This document shows positions 31,640-46,164 of a stretch of DNA of 64,000 nt, one piece after another (the first letter of the stretch is position 1; each line of letters opens with the position of its first letter). The translations under genes and the position numbers were made by a program. Under the pieces are notes generated by a model. The model did no database searches. It saw only the letters and a program-made list of their open reading frames with translations, and was not told the origin of the DNA. Origin of the DNA: Lingula anatina (lineage: Eukaryota > Brachiopoda > Lingulata > Lingulida > Lingulidae); NCBI RefSeq assembly GCF_001039355.2, contig NW_019775541.1:135423-199422 (forward strand), given 5' to 3'.

Positions 31640-34600
31640 GAAGGTGGAATTGGCCAACTTTCGACAGAACCAGTTTCATCCGCTGTCTTTTATGCAACGT
31701 GATCATTAAACTCTCAACAAACTATCATACTTACTCAAGAAAGTTATAACGTCTTTCTGAATACTCGTAGCATGTCGAAACTCGCCTTCTTTGTGCTGTA
31801 TTCTCTATTAATCATCGGAGCTCGAAGTTCGCAGTCACAAGCATTCGGCGCTATATTGCACGAGACCATGTGGGCTACCACAAGGGGGCGCGCTATGTGC
31901 GTTTATAAGCTGATCGTATCTTTGACTTATCACTTGGAAAGAGTGCCACGTAGTTGTTTAATAAATATTTAAACTAAGGGATTATAGTGATCTTTATAGC
32001 CAGTGCTTTAGAATCTTAAGATTTGAAAAATCAGAGGAGTGCATTATGACACCTATATATCCACAGTCTATGTGTTGGATTTTATATGCCTCTTAAAATA
32101 GGCTTTGTTGTGAAACCGGACACCTGGTTGGCGAAGATGGCCTGGGTAGCGGAGTGCGCTTAAACTGGCTCAACAAGCAGCTGTAACATATAACCATAGC
32201 TTCTAACGCGTGAGACAAAAATAAGTCATCACTTTCTCTTGTTGCTTTTACTTCCTATTTAGTCAAAAGTCATAGTCATAGTCAAAATGCATATGGTATT
32301 TAATGTGTTCGTAGTCTGAAGGCGAGTCATATAGTAAAAATGCCCGAGGGCCAGTAAATGGGACATCGCCTCATGTCACTGGCGTGCAGGGTATAAAATG
32401 CGAAATGTTTAACAAAGCTTAAAAGCTAATGTTCACCATGCTGTTGAATTCTATGCCTGTCTGTAAATGATGGTAGGCTATCGAGTTATTGGAAACAAAA
32501 AAATTATCGTTACGCAAATTATGTAGGAGTGTGTAAAATATATCGTTAAACCACGACATTGACTTGAGAAACATGTATTTTCGCGAAAAATGTATAGTTG
32601 GGCCAAAACTTAAAGTCACCGAGGAATGGCAAGGGAAGCAGATATTTTGTAACCTATAAATGATTCGAATAAAAGGATACGGCATGTTGTATATAGGCCT
32701 ACATGCAGGTATTGGCAGTCTGATTAAATGCACAGTCACTGGGAATAAATCAACTTTAGGGCCCATTTTCCAGCCTGATTTTGGTAATTTTGGATAAACA
32801 TTCTTGGTTATACATTCGTGATGGTATTGATAGTCATATTCGACGACGAGCAAAAATAAGACACAAAACTGTATGCATATACAATTATATACATAGAAAG
32901 ATTTAAAAAAGTAGTTACTTTTATACCCGGCTTCAGTATTCTCATCAAGAGATGTATAATAATATACCCACCAAAAATCATAGTTTAGTCTATGTAACTT
33001 TATATACATGTACATATTGGCTATAGGCATGTCCAAGTAGCATACCAGTAAATTCTTAATGAAAAATATGATTTAAAATCAAAGCAAAAATTACAATTTC
33101 CTGCATAATAAAAAAGGCGATGGACTACATGGCGAACTCTCCATTTTAGCGCCCCATTTTATTGTCATCATCACTTCAGGTAAAATAACCAGCTCTCCCT
33201 CATCCATCAATGAGTTATTAAGTAGTAACATAAGCGTTTATCACCAATATCGCCACAGAAAAAAAAAACGTGAAATAGCAACTACATGACACTAAACATA
33301 AAATACAGCTGGGCCATGGTTTAATAGCTTTATTATACATGTTCACGAAATGGAACCGGACTGGGACAACTTTATGTCGACCAATATAGTGCTGCAGGCG
33401 ACATATGCAACATTTCCAAGGATTCGTGACAGTCCTACAATGCCACAATATCTTTTGTGTTGCCACACAAAGACACTAGCGATGCTGAGCACGTTCGTCT
33501 GCTTCACACAGGTCTTTGTTAATGGCGGCGACGACAAAAGCCTTTGTGTACACCTCCCGTGTAATGAATCATACGAGTATGTGATCGCTGCGCTCAATAC
33601 AAGGGGAATGATTTTAAGAAAACCATCAAATCAATCGTTTCCAGGATATTTCTGAAATTATTCCATGGAGACAGTAGATTAGATCATGTAACTAACCAAA
33701 GGCGCTGAGTTGAGATGAATCAAGATTCGTGTAAGCCTCGAGTCCGAAATTATCGACTTGGAATCCAAATGCGTCATCATCCTGCCCGTGCATGTGTAAA
33801 CAAGAGACTTTATTGAGTTATTGATCCAATTCAGTGCTGCACATAAGCTTATGCTAGTGTGGCTGTTAAACTTTAGTCTGTCTGTCGGTCTGTCTCTCTG
33901 TATCCGTACTCATTTGTTCTTACCTACGCCTGACTATACGCCTAGCTGTCTGGTTTATAACGCTCCCGACATGACACTTTTATATTACGGGAATCAGGTG
34001 CCCATCAAATCGAAAACAATAAAATTACAGGGGTACATCCGGAAAGGGGGTTTCTATGGGCAAAAATACCAACAACAGACTTACCTGTGAGTGCGTTACC
34101 ATGCTATATTTATATATAAATATTCCCCCAATACCTGTATTCTTTAAGCATGCATATGTTTATAGCTTATATAATGAGCGTATATAAGACAAATTGATAT
34201 GACCCAGTAAAGGTCGTTGCGTGATGTGGTTAATTCAGGCTGTCTGTCAGACGCCATTCGTGCACCAACAAATTGAAACCCCACTTATACCCATGTACTG
34301 TGTAAACATAACATGTGTAAGCTGTACAACGGGCGTTGGAATTAGCATAACCTATGTTATTTTCGTCTTCCTAACGCCTCTGCTCGTTCTTGCGTTCCTG
34401 ATGTGTTGAGATTGTAAACTGAGTTAAGTAAGACTGTGTCGAGATTGCATTGTTGCTTTGTTGTCATTGTTTATGCTTAGTCTAATGCACCATCTTTAAA
34501 GAACGTGGATTATGCAAAAAAAAAATGGCCATCAACATAAAGTGCGCATGGTGCATAAGCTGCTGATTGCTTGTACAGCTTACCTGACACCTTGAAACAG

Positions 34601-37600
34601 TCTAATTTTGCACAAATCGGATTTGAAGGTTGAGAGTATCTAGACCCGAGGCCAATGAGCAACAAAAATGTGTGCTGAAACCGTGGAGTGAGATTCGTAT
34701 TGTGATTATGGGTAATCCATAGAAAACAACTTAATTCAATCTAATCGGCATGCAGTCATACGGGTCGACAAATATAAAGCGTGTCTAGTTTAGAGATATG
34801 GCATAGTGAATCCTTGAGATATTTTGCAGATTTGAATCTGGTGTCTGTCGTAAGTGAAATGTATTCATGCACATACCATTATTCAAATTTACTTCTTATC
34901 ACTAGCACATATTTGATTTATTCATAAAGGAAATTTAAGAAATGCGTTATGAATTAAGCGCTAGTAGTTAAAATAATGCGTGTACATAAATAATACTAGA
35001 TAATATGTGATTCCACGCAATTTTATTAATTTTATATGAATGTAAAGAATATTTATATGTGTACACTACTATGCCGAAGGTGTTGTGCAATCTTCAAGGG
35101 TTTGCTTTAAAAAGATGAATGAACCCCTTACCTTCAACAGGCTTTAGAATTAGTATACCCTATGTGTGAATTTCAAAAATTTTGCGTTCTTTGCCTCGAA
35201 TTGAATTTTAATTCCAAGACACAGTGGAAAGCGATTTTTTTTTTTACCTGTAATCTGAACACTTTATGGGTATCGAAAATACACAGGTTTCTACAAAAAA
35301 CCAATAGATTTTCCTTCGAAAATTGAAAAATTTGAATAAAGATAATTAAACAATTAATCACCACATAGACGGCGAGCATGGATGACGAACAAATGTCTAA
35401 GGTTTCCTCTAATTGGATCAATGTGTTGTCTTCAACGACAGATGTTTTGACGCTGTCGTCAATTGAATTAACCAGTAGATCGACTAATGCATCACTATAC
35501 GGTTGTTTTCCGACGTTACGATTCCCTTTCTAACAACTGAAATGCTTTTCTTTCTGTATGTCCTGATAGAATTTTTTTACAAAATGGCCGACAAAAGGGA
35601 CTGTGAGCTATTAGTTGGCGTGTGACCTGGTCTTGGACACATATTTCTCAAATGGTAAAATAATGGACGCAATACTTGACATTTGCCTTGAAGCGTTTGT
35701 CATTCATTTTCAATATGCAACTATAATAACCAGTATCATACCGTAGTTCATAAAAAGCAAATTGTGTACGTATATCTATTTTTTATCGTGTTTTACTAAA
35801 TGAAACATCTGTAAATAATGCAAATCGGTTATTTCAATATTCAGAAGACGTATAAATGCCGGCGTTGGTAACCCACTGGTTTAAAAACTTGTTTAATTAC
35901 TCTGGTTTTAAGTAATCGTTTTTCCGTATTTTTGTTTTTTATATAACTTATCACAGGTTTACATGTTTAGACATCTTTAATAAGATTAAGAGAGAGAAGG
36001 GAATATTCCACTCACTATTCTTATTTTTAAAATATGCTTTAAAAGAGTAAAATTTTTCACAAATGAAATAGCATTCAGCTTGTACACCTTTCACCTTGCC
36101 TAATAATGCGTTTGCTAAATGAAAAAAATAGGCGCTTTTTGACGACCATGTCAATTCGCCCATTGAAAAATTTTGCAACGATACATAAACACATAAAACC
36201 CGTTTTCAACGAGTTTGGTCTCTTTACAGCACGGTTCGACAAACCATTTTATTGAGTATTCGATTCTGTGTGCTCTTAATCGAGCGCGTGAATACAGGAC
36301 ACGGCTTGTATAAACAAAGAGTACAGAGGCGACCAGGCCTTTGCGCGAATGAATTGACATATTCAACTCAACTACGTGCTACGATGCAAAATGATTGTTG
36401 ACATGAATAACACTGTTTTCAAAGAACAAGCTCTTTTTTGTATCCCTTGCGGATAAGGGTCCCATAATATAAAGGTGTACGGTCCCGACAGCATGCCATA
36501 CATGAAGAGATTTTTTCTGTCCCTTATTCTATATTGGAAGCATTAAGTTCAAACACCATACATTTCATTTAACTTTGTCTGGATTTTTGTTACCCGGTGC
36601 CACGTAAGGTCGTTTCGCTATTTCTATACACGATGGGATAGGCAAAATTATGAAAAGATAAATGAATGTGTAAGACGATGGATTTGTATATGGGCTTTAC
36701 TCCGTTCACTGATAAGACGGTAACTACGTTTTCCGTTTTATGAATTATCTCATCTTTACCACAGATATTCGCACTTGGCCACTTTCTGAAAGATAAATGG
36801 TACGTACTTTCATATGTACAGACAAAGCTTTGCAAACTTATTTAAATCACATAAAGTACAATGTAGATGATTCGTGAACCAAGTCGATATCTTTTAGTTC
36901 TTTTGTTTTTGTTAAAAAAATTCTATAGCCTTTGTGTATTGCATGGCGTTTTATTGAAAACAAATGTAAACATGTACTGACGTGAATCATCTTTCAAGAT
37001 GTCTTGCAGAACACCGTTTTATCACTGGTGAGTCTAAGCACGAGGTTCCATTAACTGCAATGAGATGGTAAAATCCAATATCGCACTCATCCCATCTGAT
37101 ATCTAACGGCATAATGATCGGCCAAATCCCCCAACCATATCATTGATATCAGTAATGTCGATAACATACAGTATGTGTATGCAGTATACCTGGTTCTTTA
37201 TCTTAGCCGCTCCTTTGTCTAGACTATAGACTTTCAGTGTTATACAAAACAAGCTTAAGTAACACGTAGGTTTTCTTTTACCTCATAACATGGAGTCATA
37301 TTACACATTCACACACTGTACATACGCCAACTACATGCCTCTTAAATGTGTCGTGTTTCTAAAATGACAAGTGAGAGATGTGCAATATCACAACGGCGCG
37401 TTCTTATAGCTGCGCTGCAAGTCCATAGAGAGTCCAATCTTAGGGAGTACAATGCTATATCAAACACACCTTGGTGTATTTCGGTTCAACATTTGACGTC
37501 ACCTGTCACGCGTGCAGCCCCACGCTACATGTCAAATTGATTCCCAAGTTTCCAAATATAGTGCTAGTATAAACGATATTTGGCGTGCAAATGATAGAAT

Positions 37601-39059
37601 ACAGGGTCCAACACCATCCTACCGCATGTTCTCGCAGGCAACGAGAGTAAATAGAGTGCCCGATCTAATATCAAACAAGCCTTTTCAACTAGTGGGTCTG
37701 TTTTACTTCATAGCTAGACGTTTGTAAGGTTCAGAATAGGATGACACGTGACCCTATCAGATTTTGATGAAAATTGGTGAATTTGTTCATTATAGCCTAA
37801 AACCAACATAAGGGATATTGTTTTGTTTGTATCATCCTCAGTTGCCATGGTGACATCACTTAAAAATGTCCATCCAAAATGGCGGAATCCAGATGGCAAG
37901 ATTTCAACTTCAGTTATTTTTGAGCTTATAAATCATGAAGATGGATAAAAATACATTATTAATTTTCAGATATTGTTTAATATCATCATATCTTAATTGA
38001 ACTTAAACATAAAAATACACAGACGCACACTAATTGGACACGTATATCAAATCGGGTTAATGTCTAGCAGATCCACATTGGCAAGGAAGTTTAACGTTAT
38101 TAAAATACTTTTCTGCCAAAGGTAATCCGAGTGGTGACGATATGTTTCTATAATTTTTTCTAAAAAGGCGAGCAGAACGCACAGAAGATTAGTAAGTGTA
38201 GAAATATCTATTGGGTTTCTTGCAAATGAATATTAAGAATTCAAATTAGTAGGGCATCTATGACAATAAACTATGTTTCAAAACCGGTTCAAGCCGCATT
38301 TTCTCATGAAAGCATATCAGATAGATATATGTATACATGTAATCATGCAACATGCATAGATGATATTGTAACATTTTATTATATTGATAGTACAGATGGT
38401 TTAATTGTGCCACTAGTTGAATTACTATGTCGCACACGGTTGTTACATCGCACACAAAATGATCTATTTGCACTGGTTTCATATAATGAAATAAGACTGA
38501 CACAAACACAACACGCAATAGTTTTTTTTTTTCCTGAGAATTATCTCCAACTCAAGAGCAGACCAATATAAAGTGCGTCCGTGCAAAACTTTAAAATGAA
38601 GCCAAATGTACGTTTTAGGTGTATATAAGGAAAAAATTATGTCATTTGCTCCACAAATTATATGGACAATGTTGTATTAAAAAGTTGTGACAATTTCAGC
38701 TCAGCCATGTATTACAGCTACCTCCCTCAACTGCTACATGCAGTATTTACGTTAAACCTATTCTACAAATAAAACCAACGGAAATGTGCGTCGTATTCAG
38801 AGACTTATTTGATTATTCTTTAAATGAAAACAGAGCACACAGACTGCTCTGGTTTATATGGAGACACAGACGTTGACTAATATGCATTTAATTTTGTAAT
38901 GGATGTTAGGACGCACGCACTCACACTCAAACATACGCACACGCTTAAAGATGGCCTTATGTACTGTGTTATAGTGTTTTAACTTTGGCACAGAGTAACT
39001 GTTTTCCACTCACATTAAGTCTTTGCCAGTTATATTTGATGTTTGAATACAAGATCAAA
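31640..39059. other. Gene desert, left part
   Basis: No gene supported. The open frames here are short, without splice logic or recognisable families. A full CRE palindrome TGACGTCA lies at 37494-37501. A 66-codon plus-strand frame at 31772 begins with a hydrophobic, signal-like stretch but has no other support. Confidence 0.5.
37494..37501. promoter_or_regulatory. CRE palindrome TGACGTCA
   Basis: A perfect CREB/ATF-type octamer in noncoding DNA, with CACGCG nearby. No adjacent promoter is identified. Confidence 0.2.
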
Positions 39060-39502
39060 GGGTTCGTTCCCAATGAAATTATCGTTCTATGTAAATCGAT
39101 CCCAGATTATAAGAATATGACCCCATTCCCATAGATTTTAGATCAATCTATCCCTGTGGGGAGTCTCACTAGATTACTGTCAGCTTAGCCGGCTTAAGCG
39201 TCTGTCCCGCCTACTAAAAGCTGTAAGGGGGTAATTAACTAAGGTGCACGCTCGGCTGACTGCAATTTAGTGTGAACCTCCAGGGAGTTAGGTCGATCTA
39301 AATCTTAATCTCTGGATCGATCTAAATCTCTGGGAATGCACCCTAACACGCCTCCTCCTGGTGTTGAGTAGAATACCGAAATGCTGTTGATTATACGAGC
39401 ATGATAGAAACAAAATGGGACGTATTAATCTGTTTATTTGATTGCAATCAGCCAGGGTTGCATCGATCTACGTAAAACGATAGTTTCTTTGGGAATGGGC
39501 CC
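39060..39502. mobile_element. Nested inverted-repeat element, CATTCCCA family
   Basis: Outer arms: 39060-39105 (GTTCCCAATGAAATTATCG) and 39456-39502 are imperfect inverted repeats over about 46 bp. Inner arms: CCATTCCCATAGATTTTAG near 39123 and its partner at 39315-39343. The centre is non-coding. Similar CATTCCCA and GATCGATC wording recurs in the element at 54.15 kb. Confidence 0.65.
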
Positions 39503-39521
39503 ATAATAAAATAAAACTTCA

Positions 39522-39575
39522 TAAGAAAGCGATCTGTATATAAACTTCATAAGAAAGCGTTCTGTATATACATAC
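39522..39575. repeat. Short tandem duplication of about 27 bp
   Basis: CTTCATAAGAAAGCGWTCTG followed by TATATA occurs twice in a row with one change. Confidence 0.8.
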
Positions 39576-40258
39576 AGTACCTTTCACAAATATCGCTACA
39601 CTCAACGTATGCCAGTGTGTTTCGGAAAGTCCTGAGCAGCAGTTTAACTGTAGCGACATATACGGGGAATACTGTAACCTGGATCTTAGACACTTTATCT
39701 CCTCGAGTGCCTGTAATGGTAGTGATTTCAGTAATGGCTAACTTTAATGTTTTATTGGCTTTTCAACACGTATACAAACATCACGCGAACACCACTTTAC
39801 ACAGACTCACACAAACAGTACATTTATATGTTCTATATAATTGCCTTTTATATACCACTTATACTGTTTTTTATCATGTCGTAAAACGACCCATAGGGCA
39901 GAAGCCACCATTCTCAGGTTAAATCAAACGTTGAATATTCATTTTCTTCGTAATTGGCACTTTAATGTTACACAGATTTGGTTTCCCGCATTCAGAAAAT
40001 GCACCCTGGAGAATAAATAACACCTTTCTCACACGTATTTCAGTGAGTCATGCTTTTTTAATCACATTTAACTATCTTGGTTGAATATTTTACTTTGTAT
40101 TATCTGTTTAGGGGAATGTTGCTTGGGGGTAAATTTAACATCAAAGTAGAGCACACAATAACACAACACAGCACTCTCATATTCATATTACAACCATAAT
40201 GTTATTTCATATTTGTGGAATGTACAACTAGGTATGATGCTTTTAGATATAGCACTAT

Positions 40259-40424
40259 CAGGCCCGTAGGCAGGGGGGTTCGGGGGGTTCGAAAGAACCA
40301 CCCCTTTTGTCAGGAAAAGGTCCATTTTGGGCAAATTTTGATCTAGGTACACATAAGTTTCATTGTAAAAGGTCCACTTTTTCAGAAAAAGAACCCCCTT
40401 TTGAATTTGCTGGGTACGGGCCTG
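40259..40424. mobile_element. 166-bp inverted-repeat element with 5-bp duplication
   Basis: Ends CAGGCCCGTA and TACGGGCCTG are inverted repeats, flanked by ACTAT on both sides (40254-40258 and 40425-40429). The 5-bp target duplication and CAGG(G/C)CC ends match the element at 28123-28579, suggesting one family. Confidence 0.8.
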
Positions 40425-40429
40425 ACTAT

Positions 40430-42990
40430 ACTGCACTGAAAATACTTGCTACTAAACCACGGCTTTCGCTTTTTAACGGGTGTCCACGTCAGCAGACACA
40501 TTATGTCAATGCCATGTATGCTAGGTCATGTCTCGCCTGTCAAGGAACATCTATATAGCGTAATTTATGTTACGCACTGGTACACGGTCTAGGCCTCTTA
40601 TTTCATTTGAAATTCTCAAGCATAGCAATATGTACCATGTCTGAAATACGTCGAAGTGCAAAATGGCAGGTACTATAACATGCCGTGTATTTTATTGGCC
40701 CAATCTTTGTGTGTAATAAGTACCCTCAAAACATTTACACTGCAAAGTCCGAAAGGAATCAAAACGAAACAGGTGTAGATATATTTCATAAGCAATCTGG
40801 CTTTCAAGGAAAAAAAACTTTTCTGGGATCAAGTTGGATTATGAACATTTCATTGGTGACGTGTGTGAATTTTCTCCCAGTTTCATTTCAGGGCACGCTT
40901 TCAACAGGCTACATCAAGCATTCAGCAGACGCAGTAGGACTAAACATTAGATAAAGCACATTGCAGTTTTTTTGTTTTTTTTTACTTCTTATCTTTATAG
41001 TACCACACAGCAGTGGCTGTTTTGTTCGACATTTTTGCACACTTTTTTCTGACTACAGTTATTGTACTTCAGAAAGTACCTTGATGTTTTCGCCATTCAC
41101 CATTGTCATTATTAAAAGACGGAAGAATCATAATACCTACACACAGTGGATATTGCATAATATCACGAATGTCTTTTTTCTTTATATATTTCAACAAACA
41201 ATTTGTGTGTTCATAATACTTGAAAACCGCAAATTAGAAAGATCGTTACATAGGTCTGTAAGACGTTAAGGTATTCGGATATTTTAGTTCTACAGATCAT
41301 TATCGATATAAATATCCCCACAGATTCTCAAATTAAACAAGGGCGTATTAAAAACAGCCTCCTTTCCTCATGATAATCCTCTCTGCTTTCGAGTTATACT
41401 GTTACCCGGAAGGCACGAAAGGAATGTATAAAATTGCCACTGAAAGGTTTAATAGTTTTTGCAAATGAATAAATACTACATTTAAGAGCAGGCTAAATGC
41501 GTGCTGCGGATAATGTATCTGATTTTGCCCTCTTCTCCATTTCTTTCGCAGATACTTGACTTTTTCTGAATCAGTCTAATTTTGCATTTCATAGACTAAC
41601 TACACGGACAATTTCGAAAAACAGAAGTTTTATTGCCAATAGATGTACGCTACTAAAATATATGTAAATGTTATTCATTTTATACCAGGCTTTGATCACG
41701 AGCACCTAGCATTGAAAGTAACTCGTGGCCAATAAATAATTCAAAGCCAATCTGTATGTGCAACGTGTTCCAATATTATTTGTTCAATTTTAAGAGACCA
41801 CCTTTTTCTTTCTTTTCTGTTACAGGGGCCCATTGTATGATTTATGCACTGATAAAGAAAACACACGCCAAACTTAAACACATATAAATGCATATAGCTA
41901 TATATATGTGCAATTACCGATTTTTATATCTATAAATCACATTTTGTAATTGACCCTGGACGTCAAAAGCAGTTGTTTGGAACACTCGCCTATATGTTGT
42001 GTAACCAACCCGTTTTGATATGAGATAAAGGAGAAACGCATAAATGAAACATTTTCTTTAACATGTAATAAAAACCATTTGCACAAAGAGGGTCGGTTCG
42101 ATAAACGACATTCGCGCATGCACTTGGGCATGTCTAAATGACATTTAAGCGTGTGGTATTTATAAATATCTTCTCATTTTTAGCCGATAAACGTAGGGTT
42201 TTTCATCAATTGTTCTCACTTAAACAGGATGATTTTATTGCTTTCTTTTTTTCGCTATATTCAATGTCATGTAATACAGATATTTTGGATCACGTGGGTT
42301 GAATTGTCCTATCACAAGTAAGAGTTACTATCCAAGATATAATATATTGAAAGATCTTACGTGATTATGATAATCGAATATAGTTATTATGGTGCAAATA
42401 AATTTCGTATCTTCTAACTGTTCTTTGTGCCTGTTAACCCTAGCCATACAACAGAAAGATAAAACATACCCGGTTTACTGTTGCTTTCGCCACACTGTCT
42501 TAATGTACACTAGTGTTAATTAAACATCTGCCGTTATAGCATTTCGCTTTTAATTCAGATTCTTGTAGAAACCAGGTATTATACAAACGCTTAAATGGCG
42601 TCGTTAATTATTTTTAAGCTACTGAAACAAATGTGTGCTTTTGGTCTAGCTCGTGGTAATGAGATGCAGTTGGAATTCAATTATACAAACGATTCAGCAC
42701 GTTTTTAATTATCACGCATTTTGCAAAAAAAAAATTGAAAATTTTGAATCCAATGTTTTATTTTTAGAAACCCCAGTTTCACGTCTTAATAGAAAAGAAA
42801 AGGGAAAATGCAACCACTGTTAAACATTGAAGTGAACATTGATATCATATGTCATCTAATCCCGTTTTTACATCGAGTGATGCAGTTTTACGAGGTATGT
42901 GCCGCTTCAGTGTGGAATATTGGCACCGTAATAGATTGGCTATTCGTAAGAAAGCCATCTAAACGGAGCCTCCGCGCACGTCATTTTCAG
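40430..42990. other. Gene desert, nothing recognised
   Basis: AT-rich single-copy-looking DNA with scattered open frames under about 100 codons and no splice-supported exon. Confidence 0.5.
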
Positions 42991-42992
42991 CT

Positions 42993-43168
42993 AACCGGTG
43001 TGACAGGAATGGAAGACCGCTAGGAACCGTAGTCTGTTTCCCTTTTATTTGAACAGGTGACATTCTTCCAATATTTCAACCCCAATACCCCAACTAAGCC
43101 TAACCTGTAATTATCATATGGGATTCCGGACTTACATTCCTAGGACTACCATTCCTGTCACACCGGTT
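42993..43168. mobile_element. 176-bp element with perfect 20-bp inverted repeats
   Basis: AACCGGTGTGACAGGAATGG at 42993-43012 is exactly complementary to 43149-43168, and a weaker match extends about 15 bp inward on both arms. Non-coding centre, no clear target duplication. Confidence 0.8.
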
Positions 43169-44204
43169 TAATTTTGATTGATTGGGGGGGCTGTGAAAGA
43201 GAGTCGATCCCCCGGCGTGTTTTGTTAGGGCCGGTCACACTGGTGGGGAACAGAAAACCGTATGAAAGGGGGTTAATTCGAAGGGGCACAAAAATGCATT
43301 CATCGAATGGCATCACGTAAATTGCCTGCGTATAAAAACAGTCATAAAACCCCGGTCCTTTGGATGTATATATTGTGACCTACAATACAATGCTTTCATC
43401 TCCTTGTTATCTTATTTTCAAAAGCTCCATTAATCTTTCAGAGGTCCATATTTATTTTAATGTATTATAACTTACTTCACGTATATATGCATTGGGGAGA
43501 TTATGTATGGATTATGAAGCGTGAAGTATACACATAGACCTGACAGCTTGAAAAACGATACAGTACACGAAGCACATATCTACCCTTTAGCGGTCTGCGT
43601 AGAAAACTATACCACTATCAGCCGTGGAACGACAGCCCTTTACCGCTACTGTATATAGATTTACAAAACTGACATTTACATGTGTTTTGAGTTAACAGTC
43701 CAGTATTGGGAGGCCATGCATGTACCCGGCGCCCAGTCGCTGTAGTTAACAAACTAGGTCGAGGCTATCACAAAGGCTTAATTGGGCATAAACCGGAGCT
43801 GTATAATCACTCATATAAAACTCGACCCGGTGCAGTTACATAATGTGGTAAGGGGCACCTATCGAGACCACAAGACTTGTTCGTTACCTCCTTAGAAGAG
43901 GAAAAGACATAAGAACAGTCGGCGAGTTGGGTGTGATATGCACACGTACCTGACTTAAACTTACTACGGCTGATGTGCTCGAGAACAAAAGGCCCAGACG
44001 TGGTGAACCCGCGTGACGAGCGCGTGTGTTCGAGATGCGCCACGCCTGGATTTTTTGTTCTCCACATCCGCCGTGGTACAATTAAGCATTAGTCATTCGA
44101 GGTCTTCCATTAGACTGGCGTTCATATTGTGTCCACGTGTTGCGCTTCCGCTCCTGCCAAAGCCGTCGTTTATTTTCAGCTCTTTAAACCGGAAATATTG
44201 TAAC

Positions 44205-44212
44205 TGACGTCA
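44205..44212. promoter_or_regulatory. CRE palindrome TGACGTCA
   Basis: A perfect CRE octamer followed by CGCG, in noncoding DNA beside inverted-repeat elements. Confidence 0.2.
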
Positions 44213-44253
44213 CGCGATAGCTATTTTACATGCAGACCAAGGGAAGATAAAAA

Positions 44254-44412
44254 TCAGAATAGGGGACTAACTAGTACGAGGGTCAAATATGGCCTACACA
44301 CTTGAATACTTCCCCACGAGATATCTATTTAGTGTCTGTTAGCGGATTAGAAGACAAGCTTTGTAGTGGGTCGCCATATTTGACCCACGGACTAGTTGGT
44401 CCCCTATTCTGA
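44254..44412. mobile_element. 159-bp element with about 40-bp inverted repeats
   Basis: TCAGAATAGGGGACTAACTA and the next about 20 bp are matched, with few changes, by the reverse complement of 44370-44412 (ACCAACTAGTCC in place of ACTAACTAGTAC). Non-coding. Confidence 0.8.
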
Positions 44413-44619
44413 ATGGGGCCTTAGACTCTCTAAGGGGCAGTTATGGAAGCATGTCTCAATTTTATAATGCCAGGAACTAGCCAACTTTATGCCCAGACGT
44501 TGCATATGTCGTATACACGCACGCTGTCCAGGGAGACGCCAAGCATGATTTCGAGCTATTCTACCGGTACCTGAGGGCCTTTAAAAATTGTTCTCGACAT
44601 CTGCCGTGATAGAGGTCAC

Positions 44620-46125
44620 GTCAGCAAGGATTATGTGACATCCGCTCGTGTTTATATCATATACAACGCTGACTGTTTGGCTATCGTTTTAACACTTAAA
44701 AAGCACATAATCCTTGTGGCTGTTGATTTGTTACGCATTGTAAACAAGCGTAGTAGTTTTCTTTCAATGTACAAGAACAGTCTGACTCAAGGTCGCACAG
44801 TTATCCTTTCAGCATTTCAAGCCTTTGTTGACGACATTGCCAACAAAACGACAGCTCAGCTGTGTTAATTTGTAGTGTACTGCTGTGGGTAAAAGTACAT
44901 ACGAGACACAGTCACCCCACTTGTTTCAAAAATAAAATGCTTTAAAATACCATTAGTGGCATAATTTATGCAGTCGGGCCATTAGATTGATGTCAATCCT
45001 TTTACTGTGCCCTAGAATGAGTTTTGCTTTTCTCAGCTATTTGTTGGTTTTGTGACCACGCATTTCATTGGCCGTGATAGTTTATCGTGCTTAATGATTT
45101 TACACTCTTGTGACTCACAGGCGATGCACGAACTAGGTAGCAATAACTAAATACAATAATATAGGATGTTATGAAACAACGTCAAGGATACCATTTACCT
45201 GCAAAACTGTACTGAAACTTGGGAAGACATATACAATAATGAATTTACGTGTTAATATTATTTAAACGTATCATCTGCCAGCACACAGGCCTTCATAAAT
45301 CATATTTTTCATACACTTCCACAAACAATACAGAAAGTCCGCATGCTTTATAAAGCATCCGTATATAACGTCCATACTTTTCGACATTTCCATTCTATTA
45401 CGTCATTCGTATCACGTGTGTATGGCGTAATGCGCCTACCATTCATGCTGACAATCGGTCAAAGTCATTTCAAAAGTAAAATAATTGGTTTTACAAATAT
45501 GAAAGATTCCATCAAGAAAATGATGTAAGTTGAAGAGAAGGCTAAAAGGAGGCCTCGAAAAATTCCGTGCATGATATGTCATTTACTACCTTCAATACAT
45601 GATATGTAATTCATTACCTTCAGTATGTAATGAGGTTGCACACTATGCGGGAAGCGTCTTAGTGAGAGTGAACGCTGATTCCTCCAATCTTACAACCTAA
45701 AACGTGACTAGCAGAGATTACACGTATTACCTTTTTGCCACACAGTTGCGTGTTCAACGTTGCGTACAGATATATTACACGTATGTCCTTTTCCGCCATA
45801 CAGTAAAGTTCTACGTAATTCAACGCTGCATACTAAGTTTACGAGGAAAATGCACATTAAGTGGTACTTTATAGGATAACCTCAACCAAATTAAACCAAG
45901 TTTTTAACAATTTGTGTGCTAGTACCAGCCAACCACAGCTAAATTGAGATGTCATCTTCAACTAAACTCCCCTACCAAATAAGTGTTACCCCAAATCTAA
46001 TTCAATGTGTAAAATGATACAGAAAATCAAGTCGTAGACTAATGCCTTTAATTCAACTTTAAGAAGGACTTTTTTTCACAAAATTTAACTTATTTTTCAA
46101 CCAATGGCAAAGCTTACCATAACAA

Positions 46126-46164
<39 letters not shown>

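Larger units (their letters stand above)
43966..44612. mobile_element. Mosaic of inverted repeats (GATGTNNAGAAC ends)
   Basis: ACGGCTGATGTGCTCGAGAA at about 43970 recurs inverted near 44058-44086 (GTTCTCCACATCCGCCGT) and again near 44591-44608 (GTTCTCGACATCTGCCGT). The three copies bracket a second element at 44254-44412, suggesting nested insertion. Confidence 0.55.

Noticed and set aside
31772-31972. A 66-codon plus-strand frame with a signal-peptide-like start
   Set aside because: No cysteine framework, splice site or family match; hydrophobic starts of this length are common by chance. Worth keeping only if a divergent transcript is found.
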